From Pseudoxanthomonas sp. SE1 (lineage in GTDB: Bacteria; Pseudomonadota; Gammaproteobacteria; Xanthomonadales; Xanthomonadaceae), in the NCBI RefSeq assembly GCF_029542205.1, contig NZ_CP113783.1:2099001-2163000 (forward strand): 64,000 nucleotides of DNA. Direction: 5' to 3'. A program made the position numbers and the translations under genes. Position 1 is the stretch's first letter; every line of letters begins with the position of its first letter. A model generated the notes under the pieces. That model ran no database searches and was not told the origin of the DNA. It saw only the letters and a program-made list of their open reading frames with translations. This document shows, one piece after another, positions 45,607 to 57,743 of this stretch.

Positions 45607-45944
45607 GCATGACCTCCTATGATCGGTATCGGCTGACATCGAGCCCGCCCGGCCCATCGCCACGATCTGGGTGCCGGCCACGCGCGCCGGAGAAAGCGCC
45701 AGCGTGGTGAGGAACGCGGGTCAGCGTGCGCATGACAAGCCACGTGACGGTGGCCGGAATGCTTGCCAGATGGGCCGCACAGGATCCAGGCAACGGTCGG
45801 GGTTGAACGCAAGGGCGTGGTGCTCGCGTCATGGTGACCAGCCTAGGAGGGGGTCACTTTCGGCGGGATGACCCATCCATTACATTCCCGTCATTTCATG
45901 GTCATTCGCCCTGCCAGAGGCCTCGATGCTTGGGCGGTTGCGCC
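45607..45944. other. 338-bp region between copA and cueR
   Basis: No convincing gene. Short frames on the minus strand are Arg/His/Pro-rich in two registers and have no family resemblance or ribosome binding site; a decayed copL-like gene cannot be excluded. The region contains the candidate CopR motif at 45864-45894 and should hold the copA promoter, with a long 5' leader to the copA start at 45606. Confidence 0.5.
45864..45894 (-). promoter_or_regulatory. candidate CopR box upstream of copA
   Basis: On the minus strand, ATGACG-GGA-ATGTAATG, then 4 nt, then GGTCATCC. It shares the composite layout and orientation with the boxes at 53950-53978 and 54077-54105. Confidence 0.6.
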
Positions 45945-46418
45945 TTACCCCCGCTGGGCCTTGCGCTTGCCGACACCACGGTCGTCGACCGCGCCGCGTC
46001 GGCGCTTGGGTTCTTTCGCCGCCGCCGCAGACGGCTGTTCGAGATCGGCCAGGATCGGGCAATCGGGACGGTCATCCCCCGAGCAGCATGTCGCCAGCTG
46101 CTGGAGTGTCGCTGCCATCTCTTGCATGTCGGCGATCCGCCGTTGCAGATCCTCGATGTGGTCCAGGGCGATACGCTTGACGTCGGCGCTGCGCCGGCGG
46201 CGGTTGCGCCAGAGCTGCAACAGGCCATCGATCTCGGCGACGGAGAATCCCAGATCCCTCGCGCGCCGGACGAAGCGCAGCACGTGGACGTCCTTTTCGG
46301 TGTAATCCCGGTAGCCTGCGTGCGTGCGGCCAGCCGGTGGAATCAACCCGATCTGCTCGTAGTAGCGGATCATCTTGGCCGATACACCCGAGGCCTTCGC
46401 CGCGTCACCGATGTTCAC
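45945..46418 (-). CDS. cueR: CueR-type Cu(I)/Ag(I)-responsive MerR regulator
   Basis: A 157-residue MerR-family activator. It starts with GTG at 46418 (MNIGDAAKASGVSAKMIRYY), with GGAGA upstream. The C-terminal metal loop CCSGDDRPDCPIL has the two Cys spaced as in CueR (C-n7-C), giving +1-ion specificity. An unusual basic tail (KEPKRRRGAVDDRGVGKRKA) extends beyond the usual CueR end. It begins 1 nt after the stop of the Cu ATPase gene. The targets are visible as two overlong-spacer promoters at 48828-48858 and 48883-48913. Confidence 0.87.
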   Translation of the reverse strand: MNIGDAAKASGVSAKMIRYYEQIGLIPPAGRTHAGYRDYTEKDVHVLRFVRRARDLGFSVAEIDGLLQLWRNRRRRSADVKRIALDHIEDLQRRIADMQEMAATLQQLATCCSGDDRPDCPILADLEQPSAAAAKEPKRRRGAVDDRGVGKRKAQRG

Positions 46419-46419
46419 C

Positions 46420-48801
<2,382 letters not shown>

Positions 48802-48827
48802 CTCGCCGGTGCAATGGTCACTAAACA

Positions 48828-48858
48828 AGTCTGCGGGTTCCTACGGTGGGAAGGTCAA
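48828..48858 (-). promoter_or_regulatory. CueR-type promoter for the Cu ATPase-cueR operon
   Basis: On the minus strand, TTGACC, a 19-bp spacer (beginning TTCCCACC and ending in GGAACCCG) and CAGACT. The overlong spacer and the TTCC...GGAA dyad are CueR hallmarks. It lies 27 nt before the ATPase start, so the leader is short. Confidence 0.8.
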
Positions 48859-48882
48859 CCCCTGCATGGCCCGCGAAAACCC

Positions 48883-48913
48883 TTGACCTTCCAACGATGG
48901 CAAGGCCCATCCT
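48883..48913 (+). promoter_or_regulatory. CueR-type promoter for copZ
   Basis: TTGACC, a 19-bp spacer (TTCCAACGATGGCAAGGCC) and CATCCT on the plus strand, 30 nt upstream of the copZ start. It is back-to-back with the CueR-type promoter of the ATPase operon, only 24 bp away. Confidence 0.82.
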
Positions 48914-48943
48914 AACCGTACACAAATCAGCAGGAGGTGCCCC

Positions 48944-49147
48944 ATGCACGCATTTCACATCCAGAACATGACTTGCGGCGGCTGCGTCCGAGGTGTGACG
49001 CGCGCCATCCAGTCCGTCGACCCGGATGCCCGGGTTCAGGCTGACGTTCATACCCGACTGGTGCAGGTCGTGTCCGAGCAGCCTAGCGAGATCGTGAAAG
49101 CCGCCCTGACCAAGGCGGGCTACCAGGCGATTGGCGTCGATCCCTGA
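48944..49147 (+). CDS. copZ: CopZ-like HMA copper chaperone
   Basis: A 67-residue single HMA domain: MHAFHIQNMTCGGCVRGVTR with the Cu-binding MTCGGC, and LTKAGYQAIGV near the end. It carries Cu+ in the cytosol, probably to the divergent ATPase. AGGAGG lies 8 nt before the ATG. Its CueR-type promoter lies directly upstream. Confidence 0.87.
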   Translation: MHAFHIQNMTCGGCVRGVTRAIQSVDPDARVQADVHTRLVQVVSEQPSEIVKAALTKAGYQAIGVDP

Positions 49148-49260
49148 CGCGCCGCCCGGCGGAGCGTTCAAGTCCCATTGATCGGCTGCAAGCAGCGAAG
49201 GGGCTCTCGCCAGCGCGGTCGTCGCACGACGCTGTGCCTTGAGCGTGTGGGCCGGTTCGC

Positions 49261-49644
49261 TCAGCCGGGATCATCCGGGTGGTCGGGCGCCGCCGGTCGA
49301 CGGCGCCGCCACGACCATCCTCGTTCGATCTCGATTTGCAGTGCAACGCTCAGGAAGGTGCGGATCAGCACGATCAGCGCAAGGATCGCCACGCCCTGGA
49401 GCGAGGGATCGATGGTGACGGTGCGGATGATGTCCGCGGCCACGAGGAACTCCAGGCCCAAGACGATCGTGCCGCCGAGCTCCTGCCGCAGGGCGTGATA
49501 GCGCGCCGTCATCCCGACCTTCGTGTGAAGGAAGGCGAACCGCCCACACGCCAACAGGCTTCCCAGCGTGATGACGCCGACACCGAACAACTCGAATCCA
49601 GCCACCGCGATTCCGATGGCGGCATGTGGCAAGTCGACGCTCAT
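49261..49644 (-). CDS. DUF1622 family membrane protein
   Basis: A 127-residue protein with three hydrophobic helices; GGTIVLGLEFLVAADIIRTV and LIVLIRTFLSVALQIEIE are typical of DUF1622. The Arg/Pro-rich tail is cytosolic. Function unknown. It follows the multihaem cytochrome gene after 12 nt and is probably the last gene of the electron-transfer operon. Confidence 0.78.
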   Translation of the reverse strand: MSVDLPHAAIGIAVAGFELFGVGVITLGSLLACGRFAFLHTKVGMTARYHALRQELGGTIVLGLEFLVAADIIRTVTIDPSLQGVAILALIVLIRTFLSVALQIEIERGWSWRRRRPAAPDHPDDPG

Positions 49645-49656
49645 CGGCCTGTCCGG

Positions 49657-50460
49657 TCAATGGTGGTCGTAGATGCCCACCCCGCGAATGTCGTTCCAAG
49701 ACGTGGTCTGGTGGCAGAGGTAGCATTGCTCGGGCTGCGCATTCCGGACACCCGCAATCGGCTTGGACATCATCGAGAAGTGCTCCTTGTAGTGGCTGAG
49801 CGGCGCGAGATGGCACTGGCCGCACTCGGTGGAACTGGGCAAGGGATGCCTGAACCCGGCGATCGACCACGTGCCGGTGCCGTGGCATGTCGCGCAATCG
49901 TTTCCGAACACCTGGACGTGAGGGTCCGTGGTCTTGTGGCAGCTCGCGCAGTCCAGCAGCGTCTCCTTGTAGGTCATGCCGCTGGCGAGCGAGACGTTGC
50001 CGGGCAGCGCCTCTGGCCTGTGCGCCTTCACGTGCGCGAGCAGCAGCGCGCCCTCGTGGCGCTCCGGAGCACGATCGAGCCATCGCACGATGATGTCGGT
50101 CAGCGCCGCATGGTCCATGCCGCGCAGGCTGCGACCGGCGTCATGTTCCTTGTGGCAGGCCACGCAGTTGTTCGTCTCGGCGATGTCGGCATGGAACGCC
50201 GTCGGCTGCCGCTGCAGGAGGGCGGTTTCGTTGGCATGGCAGGCAACGCAGGTCGCATCCTGCACCCCCTTGACCGGCGTGTGGCACGCCGCGCAATCCT
50301 CCTGCAGGAACGCATGCGCGCTGGACAGTGGGCCAGGCGAGGCCATGCTCTGCCACGTCGCGACGTGCAGCGTCTGCGGCACCGCCTTCCACAGCGCGAG
50401 TGCTGCCACCGACGCCAGCACCGCGAGCAGCGCGACGATGATCGTTCCCTTTCGACTCAT
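49657..50460 (-). CDS. seven-haem cytochrome c (cytochrome c3/NapC-like)
   Basis: A 267-residue protein starting MSRKGTIIVALLAVLASV, an uncleaved signal anchor. It contains seven CxxCH haem-binding motifs: CAACH, CVACH, CVACH, CASCH, CATCH, CGQCH and CYLCH, with extra His residues suitable as distal ligands (HKEHD, HVKAH, HYKEH). It would be a periplasmic, membrane-tethered multihaem electron carrier. Its start overlaps the stop of the cytochrome b gene (ATGA). Partners are the membrane b-type protein and the FNR-ferredoxin protein encoded upstream. Confidence 0.82.
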   Translation of the reverse strand: MSRKGTIIVALLAVLASVAALALWKAVPQTLHVATWQSMASPGPLSSAHAFLQEDCAACHTPVKGVQDATCVACHANETALLQRQPTAFHADIAETNNCVACHKEHDAGRSLRGMDHAALTDIIVRWLDRAPERHEGALLLAHVKAHRPEALPGNVSLASGMTYKETLLDCASCHKTTDPHVQVFGNDCATCHGTGTWSIAGFRHPLPSSTECGQCHLAPLSHYKEHFSMMSKPIAGVRNAQPEQCYLCHQTTSWNDIRGVGIYDHH

Positions 50461-51143
50461 CTGAACCAGCGCAGCCCGAAGTAGATGCCGGCCCAAATGT
50501 GCAGCGCCAGCAGGAGATAGAAGACGATCGAGAACGCGATGTGCGCCGACAGCCAGCCGGTGAACAGCTTGCGCACCCGCTCCTGGAACTGGATTGAGTA
50601 CTGCAGGTCGCCGGCGCCGGACGCCAGCGGCAGCAGTTCGGCGCCGGCCTTGGCCGTGCCGGCGCCGCCTGCCGGCGCCTGCGCGTAGGCCCAGTACGCC
50701 CCATCCAGGAGGCGCCACAGGCCGTCGAGCTGTGTCTTCTTCTCGCGGATGTTCTCGGCGACGTAGCGCAGGTAATGCTGGCCGATGAACCCGGTGAGCA
50801 CGCTCAGCAGCATCGACGCCGTCAGCGCGATCCCGAGCACGCTCTGGAACTTGTGCCCGCTATGGATGATGGCCAGCAGCGCGCCGATCAGGCCGAAATA
50901 CACGTGCGCCTGCAGCAATGCGGCGAAGCTGTGCTCGCGGGTGAATGCGCGGCGTAGCGTGGCGCTGCGCTTGACCACGGTGTAGACGAGCGGCACCAGC
51001 AAGAACGCGGCGCCCACGACGCCGAACACGCCACCCCACAGGCTACCGGCGAAGAACGGAGCGCGGTGTACCAGGAAGCCCAGCCACAGCACCGCCAGCA
51101 TCGACACGATGATCGTCGCGGCGATGCGATCGTGCCTGCCCAT
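50457..51143 (-). CDS. b-type cytochrome-like membrane protein
   Basis: A 228-residue integral membrane protein with about five helices. Paired His candidates for haem b lie in HSFAALLQAHVYFG, AIIHSGHKF, GQHYLRYV and LSAHIAFSIVFYLLLALHIW, resembling ferric-reductase/cytochrome b561-type domains. It starts immediately after the stop of the FNR-ferredoxin gene (adjacent bases) and overlaps the multihaem gene. It is the likely transmembrane step of a conduit from NAD(P)H to periplasmic haems. Confidence 0.75.
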   Translation of the reverse strand: MGRHDRIAATIIVSMLAVLWLGFLVHRAPFFAGSLWGGVFGVVGAAFLLVPLVYTVVKRSATLRRAFTREHSFAALLQAHVYFGLIGALLAIIHSGHKFQSVLGIALTASMLLSVLTGFIGQHYLRYVAENIREKKTQLDGLWRLLDGAYWAYAQAPAGGAGTAKAGAELLPLASGAGDLQYSIQFQERVRKLFTGWLSAHIAFSIVFYLLLALHIWAGIYFGLRWFR

Positions 51144-53279
51144 CTAGGCATCCACCGAGATGTCGGCCGACGCTTTCGCCTGGCAGGCCAGGATCATCCC
51201 CGACGAGCGGTCGAGCGGGGTCAGGCTGTCGTCCACCGCCATGGTGACCTCGCCCGAGAGCAGTTTCACCTTGCAGATGCCGCAGTAGCCCTGCCGGCAC
51301 GCGTACTCGATCGGGACGCCGACTTCTTCGGCGGCCTCGAGGACGGTCTGGCCGGCGATCAGCGGCGCCCTTTTCCCGGATCGCTCGAAGCGGCATGTCA
51401 CGGCCGCAGCGGTGTCGCCGGCTTGGCCCGGTTCGGGCGTCGCCGGCTTGGGCGGGCTCAGGAACAGCTCGGAGTGTATCGACGCCGGATCGATGCCCAG
51501 CTTGCCCAGCTCGTTGCGCACCGCATCCATCATCACCGGCGGACCGCACAGGTGGATGCGGCGCGAGCGGATCTCGGGGATCTGCCCCAGCAGTTCGGCG
51601 GTGATGAACCCGCGTGCGCCGGTCCACTCCTCTGATGACTCCTCACTCAACACGATGGACACATGCAGGTTCGGATGCCGACGGGCAAGCTGGTTCAGCT
51701 CGTCGTGGAAGATCACGTTCTCCAGGTCCTTGCAGGCGTAGACCAGGTCGATCCGGCCGTTCCAGCTCTGGTCGGTCAGGTAGCGGATCGAGCTCATCAA
51801 CGGCGTGATGCCGACACCGCCCCCCAAGAGCACGACGCTGTCGGACTCGACGCCGCGGAAGGTGAAGCGGCCGTACGGGCCGGACGCATCGAGCAGATCG
51901 CCTTCCTGGACGTGTTCGTGGAGGTATCCGGACACGATGCCGCCGCTTTCGTGCTTGACGGTCAGGTCGCACCAGCCATGGCAGCATGGCGATGAGGCGA
52001 TCGAATAAGAGCGCTTGACCTGTTTCCCTTCCGAGGGCACGGAGAGCGTGAGGAACTGGCCGGGCTCGAACTCGAAAGGCAGGGCACCTGTCCCCTCGAC
52101 GGGTGCCAGGCGGAACGTCTTGACCCGGGATGTCTCCGGGAAGATGCGCGCGACCCGCAGCTTGCCGACCCAACTGCCCGTGGTGGACGCAGGCGTGCGC
52201 GCCTGCGGGGCGCCTTCGGGCGAAGCAACGGCAGGTGCCTGTACCGCGGGGCCTGGCGATGCGCCGGCACGCGGTGCCGGGGAGGACGCCGGAGACGCCG
52301 GTGCTCCCGTGCGCAACGTGGCCAGCACCGCGTTCGTACGCCGGTTGCGGGCGACGTACATCCACGCACCCAGCAAGGCAAAAGCCGACAGCAGCGCCAT
52401 CGTGAAGTAGTGAAAGCCCGACAGGCCGAAGACCCCGTGCGCCGGGACCGTGGTCAGGGGATCGGTCAGATTCATTTCGCGACGGAACCAGTCCAACGCG
52501 ATGCCGCGCGGCGCCTGTCCTTCGGCCAGCGCGCGGTAGGCCGACAGGCCGCTGTCAAACTCGCCCCAGGCCACGCGCATCCGATCAGACGCCTCCTGCA
52601 AGCCGGCGTAGTCGTTGCGTTGAACCGCATGCGACGCCTCCGACGACAGGGTCGCCAACTGCTGGATGCCTTCGTGCATCCGATGGTGGGCGAGCTGCTC
52701 GACGCTGGCACGCCGCTCCGGCGGAAGGTCCGGCAGCGCCATCAGTTGGGGATACAGCAGCTTGTTGAGGCGCCGATCGCGACCGCACTCGTCTCCGCGG
52801 CAGCCACGCATCATGTCGTCCATCATGCCGCCCATGGAGCCGCCCATCGACGCACCTGCCGCAGCCGGCATGCCGCCAGCCGCGTCAGGGTGATGCGCGG
52901 CATGGTCGTCATCGCCCATGCCTGCGTCAGCCGGGGTTGGGGTGCCCATCGGCATGCCCTGCATCGGGCTGCTGCCTTGCATCGGTGCGCCCCCGACAGC
53001 CGGTTGCGGCGCCGCCATGTTTGCGGCTTGGTCAGCGTGATCGTCGTCGCCCATCGGCGCGTCAGCCGACGGCGTGGGTTCCATCGGCATGCCACCCATC
53101 GAACTGCTGTCTTGCGCGGCTGTCGTTCCAGCGGCCGCCGTGCTGTTGGTCTTGTTCGGTGGATGAACAGCGTGCGGATCGGCAGTTGTCTGAGCGCCGG
53201 CCGCAGCATACGCCAGCGACATCGCCAGCACGGTCAGGGCAACGATTCGCCTCCACCCCATGAAGCTCTCCGTCGACAC
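51144..53279 (-). CDS. fusion of Met/His-rich periplasmic domain, membrane helix, FNR and [2Fe-2S] domains
   Basis: A 711-residue protein. Order: signal sequence (1-29); low-complexity region rich in Met, Gly, Asp and His (about 30-160; MGGMPMEP, MQGMPMG, GSMGGMMDDMMRG); a helical domain (about 160-285); one membrane helix (about 290-312); a Pro/Ala linker; a ferredoxin-NADP reductase module with RSYSIAS (about 425), GGGVGITP (about 488) and CGPPVMM; and a plant-type [2Fe-2S] ferredoxin with CRQGYCGIC...LACQ (about 661 on). Predicted topology puts the Met-rich part outside and the flavin/Fe-S part in the cytosol. I infer NAD(P)H-driven electron transfer linked to copper. Confidence 0.8.
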   Translation of the reverse strand: MSTESFMGWRRIVALTVLAMSLAYAAAGAQTTADPHAVHPPNKTNSTAAAGTTAAQDSSSMGGMPMEPTPSADAPMGDDDHADQAANMAAPQPAVGGAPMQGSSPMQGMPMGTPTPADAGMGDDDHAAHHPDAAGGMPAAAGASMGGSMGGMMDDMMRGCRGDECGRDRRLNKLLYPQLMALPDLPPERRASVEQLAHHRMHEGIQQLATLSSEASHAVQRNDYAGLQEASDRMRVAWGEFDSGLSAYRALAEGQAPRGIALDWFRREMNLTDPLTTVPAHGVFGLSGFHYFTMALLSAFALLGAWMYVARNRRTNAVLATLRTGAPASPASSPAPRAGASPGPAVQAPAVASPEGAPQARTPASTTGSWVGKLRVARIFPETSRVKTFRLAPVEGTGALPFEFEPGQFLTLSVPSEGKQVKRSYSIASSPCCHGWCDLTVKHESGGIVSGYLHEHVQEGDLLDASGPYGRFTFRGVESDSVVLLGGGVGITPLMSSIRYLTDQSWNGRIDLVYACKDLENVIFHDELNQLARRHPNLHVSIVLSEESSEEWTGARGFITAELLGQIPEIRSRRIHLCGPPVMMDAVRNELGKLGIDPASIHSELFLSPPKPATPEPGQAGDTAAAVTCRFERSGKRAPLIAGQTVLEAAEEVGVPIEYACRQGYCGICKVKLLSGEVTMAVDDSLTPLDRSSGMILACQAKASADISVDA

Positions 53280-53291
53280 AGCGGCCGCCTC

Positions 53292-53819
53292 CTACATATG
53301 GCCCATCTTCTTCTTGGCCATGCCGCCGCCCATGCTCGAATCCATCTTCTGCATGGTCGAATCGACTTGCTGCATCTGCCGCTCGCAGTTCTCCATATCC
53401 TTCTTCATCTGTTCCATGTGCTGCATCGCGGCGGACATGTCCATGTCATTGTGCGTGGACGTGTCTCCTGCCTTCATCGACATGGCCTGCTGATGCATCT
53501 GCATGCTGCCTTCCTGCATCTGGCGGCCCATCGCTTCCATGGCCTTTCCCCGTTCACGCATCATCGTTGCCATCTCCTCCATGTGCGAAGCCATGGCATC
53601 GGGCGAGGCAGGCGAATTCTGGGAAGCAGGAGACTGTGGATCTGAAGCATGTGCCGCCGGAGGATGGGGCGCCGCTGGGGCGCTTGTGCTGGCGGGCGGC
53701 TGCCCCATGGCGCCTGACTGACCATGATTGTGCTTGTCGTCATCGGCCAGCGCCGAGCCGGCGAGCGTCGCACCAAGCAAACAAACCATCACCAGCGAGG
53801 GCCGACGATAATGCCTCAT
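53292..53819 (-). CDS. Met/His-rich periplasmic copper-binding protein
   Basis: A 175-residue protein starting at 53819 with GGAGG upstream. The signal peptide MRHYRRPSLVMVCLLGATLAG is followed by a His/Pro/Ala region and a helical C-terminal half extraordinarily rich in Met (HMEEMATMMRERGKAMEAMG, MQMHQQAMSMK, MSAAMQHMEQMKKDME). Such Met arrays bind Cu(I). First gene of the electron-transfer operon, 12 nt before the FNR fusion gene, with a CopR-type motif upstream. Confidence 0.75.
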   Translation of the reverse strand: MRHYRRPSLVMVCLLGATLAGSALADDDKHNHGQSGAMGQPPASTSAPAAPHPPAAHASDPQSPASQNSPASPDAMASHMEEMATMMRERGKAMEAMGRQMQEGSMQMHQQAMSMKAGDTSTHNDMDMSAAMQHMEQMKKDMENCERQMQQVDSTMQKMDSSMGGGMAKKKMGHM

Positions 53820-53949
53820 GACAACCTCCGATAAGTTGGCGGCGATCCCCATTCGGGAACCGGCGGATGCGGCGCACCCACAAAAGAAACCGGTCCGCGT
53901 CTGCGGCCGGCTTGTTCGCTTCCACCCTACGTACGGCAAGCTGTCGACG

Positions 53950-53978
53950 GGATGACCCCGCCATTACGATGCTGCAAT
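53950..53978 (-). promoter_or_regulatory. candidate CopR box upstream of the electron-transfer operon
   Basis: Minus strand: ATTGCA-GCA-TCGTAATG, 4 nt, GGTCATCC. It matches the composite motif and points toward the gene starting at 53819. Confidence 0.6.
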
Positions 53979-54076
53979 CGTCTCGTCATTCAACCAAGAC
54001 CTTTGGATCAAGTGATGCGCGTATTGAATTCGCTCCTCTCGTGGACGCGCTCAGCCGCCCCCGAAGTGACCAGCGC

Positions 54077-54105
54077 ATTGCAGAAATGTAATGAATGGGT
54101 CATTC
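54077..54105 (+). promoter_or_regulatory. candidate CopR box upstream of the 123-residue exported protein
   Basis: Plus strand: ATTGCA-GAA-ATGTAATG, 4 nt, GGTCATTC. This is the copy closest to the consensus and resembles known cop-box sequences of pseudomonads. It lies 66 nt before the start of the gene it faces. Confidence 0.65.
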
Positions 54106-54170
54106 AGATGAAAGAAGGGCTTTCCTAGGCTGGCACCGGGCATACCTCCCCAGCCCATCAGGAGATTTCA

Positions 54171-54542
54171 ATGAAGTCTGTCAAAGCGTCTTGGGTCATG
54201 ATGTTGTGTGCGATGTTCGCCGTAGCCATTCCGGTCTATGCGCAGCAGCCCACCGAAGAACCGGTCATAACGCTCCTGAACGATATCGCGGACAAGCCGG
54301 AGAACCATCTGGCCATCGCCGCGTATTACCGCACGCTGGCCCGCGAAGCCCTGGCAGAAGCCGAAACGCACAAGACGATGCGCAACACGTATCGCCATAA
54401 TCATCAAGCCTTCAAGAGTGGGACGGCCACGGACCAAACTCTGGCCAGACACTGCGATAAGCTGGTCAAGTTGAAGGAAGAAGCCGCTACGGAATACGAG
54501 GAGCTTGCAAAGCTCCACGAAGCCGAGGCGGCAGCGAGGTAA
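54171..54542 (+). CDS. exported alpha-helical hypothetical protein
   Basis: A 123-residue protein with signal peptide (cleavage near VYAQQ) and a mature part that is helical and charged, with His residues spaced through it (NHLAIAAYYRTLAREAL, ETHKTMRN, YRHNHQAF, RHCDKLVKLKEEA). I do not recognise a named family. Ribosome binding site AGGAG lies 8 nt upstream. A CopR-type box is upstream and an intrinsic terminator downstream, so it is a monocistronic copper-responsive gene, probably a periplasmic metal-binding or stress protein. Confidence 0.65.
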   Translation: MKSVKASWVMMLCAMFAVAIPVYAQQPTEEPVITLLNDIADKPENHLAIAAYYRTLAREALAEAETHKTMRNTYRHNHQAFKSGTATDQTLARHCDKLVKLKEEAATEYEELAKLHEAEAAAR

Positions 54543-54566
54543 ATGGCAGACTGCAAGCTTCCATTA

Positions 54567-54605
54567 CCCCGCTCTCCTCTGAATTGATTGGAGCGGGGAA
54601 TTTTT
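54567..54605 (+). terminator. intrinsic terminator, at the insertion point of the mer transposon
   Basis: CCCCGCTC/GAGCGGGG 8-bp stem with a 16-nt loop, followed by AATTTTT. The T-tract is part of the 8-bp target duplication of the ISL3 transposon that starts at 54607. Confidence 0.8.
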
Positions 54606-54832
54606 GGGGTATCCGGATTTTAGTGTGGGAAGACCGCACTAGCCCTTCTTGTCTGACAGCTCTCGTTCGGTAGGTTTCTGGTATCGCAAGGCTTACGCGC
54701 TTTTAGCCTTCAGTGTGGGCTTTGTCTGGCGCATGTCGGTGCAAGGAAACAATCAGTGGCAGGTCACCTTGCCCCCGGCTCGAACTGGGGTTTGAGGCGC
54801 AGTGGAACGGAAAACCGGGTTAAGCCACGCGC

Positions 54833-55240
54833 CTAGCTCCCGTGCAGAGAATCGATCAGCGGGCACGACACAGTGCCTCGCTGCGCATGGCACTCGTTGA
54901 CCAACCGTGACAGCACCGCTTCGATTCGCGTCAGGTCCGCCATCTTGGTGCGCACGTCGGTGAGCTGGAGCGCAGCCAGCTCGGCGGCTTCGCTGCAGTG
55001 AGTGCCGTCCTCAAGCTGTAGGAGTTGGCCGACTTCGTCCAGGTTGAACCCCAGCCGCTGGGCGGATTTCACGAAACGCACCCGCGCCACGTCCGCCGAT
55101 CCGTAGCGGCGAATACTGCCGACGGGCCGACCTGGTTCTGGCAATAACCCCTTGCGCTGATAGAACCGGATGGTCTCCACGTTGACCCCAGCGGCCTTGG
55201 CGAAAGCCCCGATGGTCAGTGTTTGCGGATCGTTCACCAT
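54833..55240 (-). CDS. merR: mercury-responsive regulator MerR
   Basis: A 135-residue MerR. The winged helix is [23 protein letters not shown]; Hg-binding Cys are in [10 protein letters not shown] (about residue 80) and the C-terminal loop [13 protein letters not shown], the three-Cys pattern of mercury MerR proteins. It represses and activates the divergent merTPA promoter at 55246-55276. Confidence 0.9.
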   Translation of the reverse strand: MVNDPQTLTIGAFAKAAGVNVETIRFYQRKGLLPEPGRPVGSIRRYGSADVARVRFVKSAQRLGFNLDEVGQLLQLEDGTHCSEAAELAALQLTDVRTKMADLTRIEAVLSRLVNECHAQRGTVSCPLIDSLHGS

Positions 55241-55245
55241 CGCGC

Positions 55246-55276
55246 TTGACTCCGTACTTGACTACGGAAGTAACCT
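55246..55276 (+). promoter_or_regulatory. merTPA promoter and MerR operator
   Basis: TTGACT (-35), a 19-bp spacer containing the dyad TCCGTA/TACGGA, and TAACCT (-10), between divergent merR and merT. This is the classical MerR-controlled promoter with an overlong spacer. Confidence 0.87.
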
Positions 55277-55314
55277 TAGCGCATCACGCAACGTCTCGGA
55301 AGGAGATCCCTCAC

Positions 55315-55665
55315 ATGGCAGACCCCAGCAACGGCCGCGGTGCACTGGCCGCCGGTGGCCTCGCCGCCATCCTCGCCTCGACCTGCTGCCTCGGTCCGCT
55401 GGTGCTGATCACGCTGGGTTTCTCCGGCGCCTGGATCGGCAACTTGACCGCGCTGGAACCGTACCGGCCGATCTTCATTGGCGTGGCGCTCGTGGCGCTG
55501 TTCTTCGCGTGGCGTCGCATCTTCCGGCCGGCTCGCGCCTGCGCGCCGGACGACGCATGCGCCGTGCCCCAGGTGCGGACGGCCTACAAGGTGATCTTCT
55601 GGATCGTCACCGCCCTGGTGCTGATCGCGCTCGTGTTCCCCTACCTCATGCCCCTGTTCTACTGA
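55315..55665 (+). CDS. merT: mercuric transport protein MerT
   Basis: A 116-residue inner-membrane transporter with three helices. The first helix carries the Cys pair in ASTCCLGPLVL; a second pair in the cytosolic loop is ACAPDDACAVP. It passes Hg(II) from MerP to cytosolic MerA. Start at 55315 (MADPSNGRGALAAGG), preceded by AGGAG; a longer upstream frame lacks a better start. Confidence 0.92.
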   Translation: MADPSNGRGALAAGGLAAILASTCCLGPLVLITLGFSGAWIGNLTALEPYRPIFIGVALVALFFAWRRIFRPARACAPDDACAVPQVRTAYKVIFWIVTALVLIALVFPYLMPLFY

Positions 55666-55677
55666 AAGGAGATTGCC

Positions 55678-57661
<1,984 letters not shown>

Positions 57662-57743
57662 TGGCTGGGCCTCTTACCTATGCTTCATCGGCTGAATCAC
57701 AAATTCAGGCTGAAGCGCCGCCTCTTGCACAATGGGCTGAGGA

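Larger units (their letters stand above)
53820..54170. other. 351-bp divergent promoter region
   Basis: It holds no convincing gene. It separates the minus-strand Met-rich/electron-transfer operon from the plus-strand 123-residue protein and contains two copies of the copper-promoter motif, one facing each way (53950-53978 and 54077-54105). Confidence 0.65.

Noticed and set aside
45617..45832. Possible copL-like gene upstream of copA
   Set aside because: No signal peptide, no Cys/His metal pattern and no ribosome binding site; two frames are equally weak.
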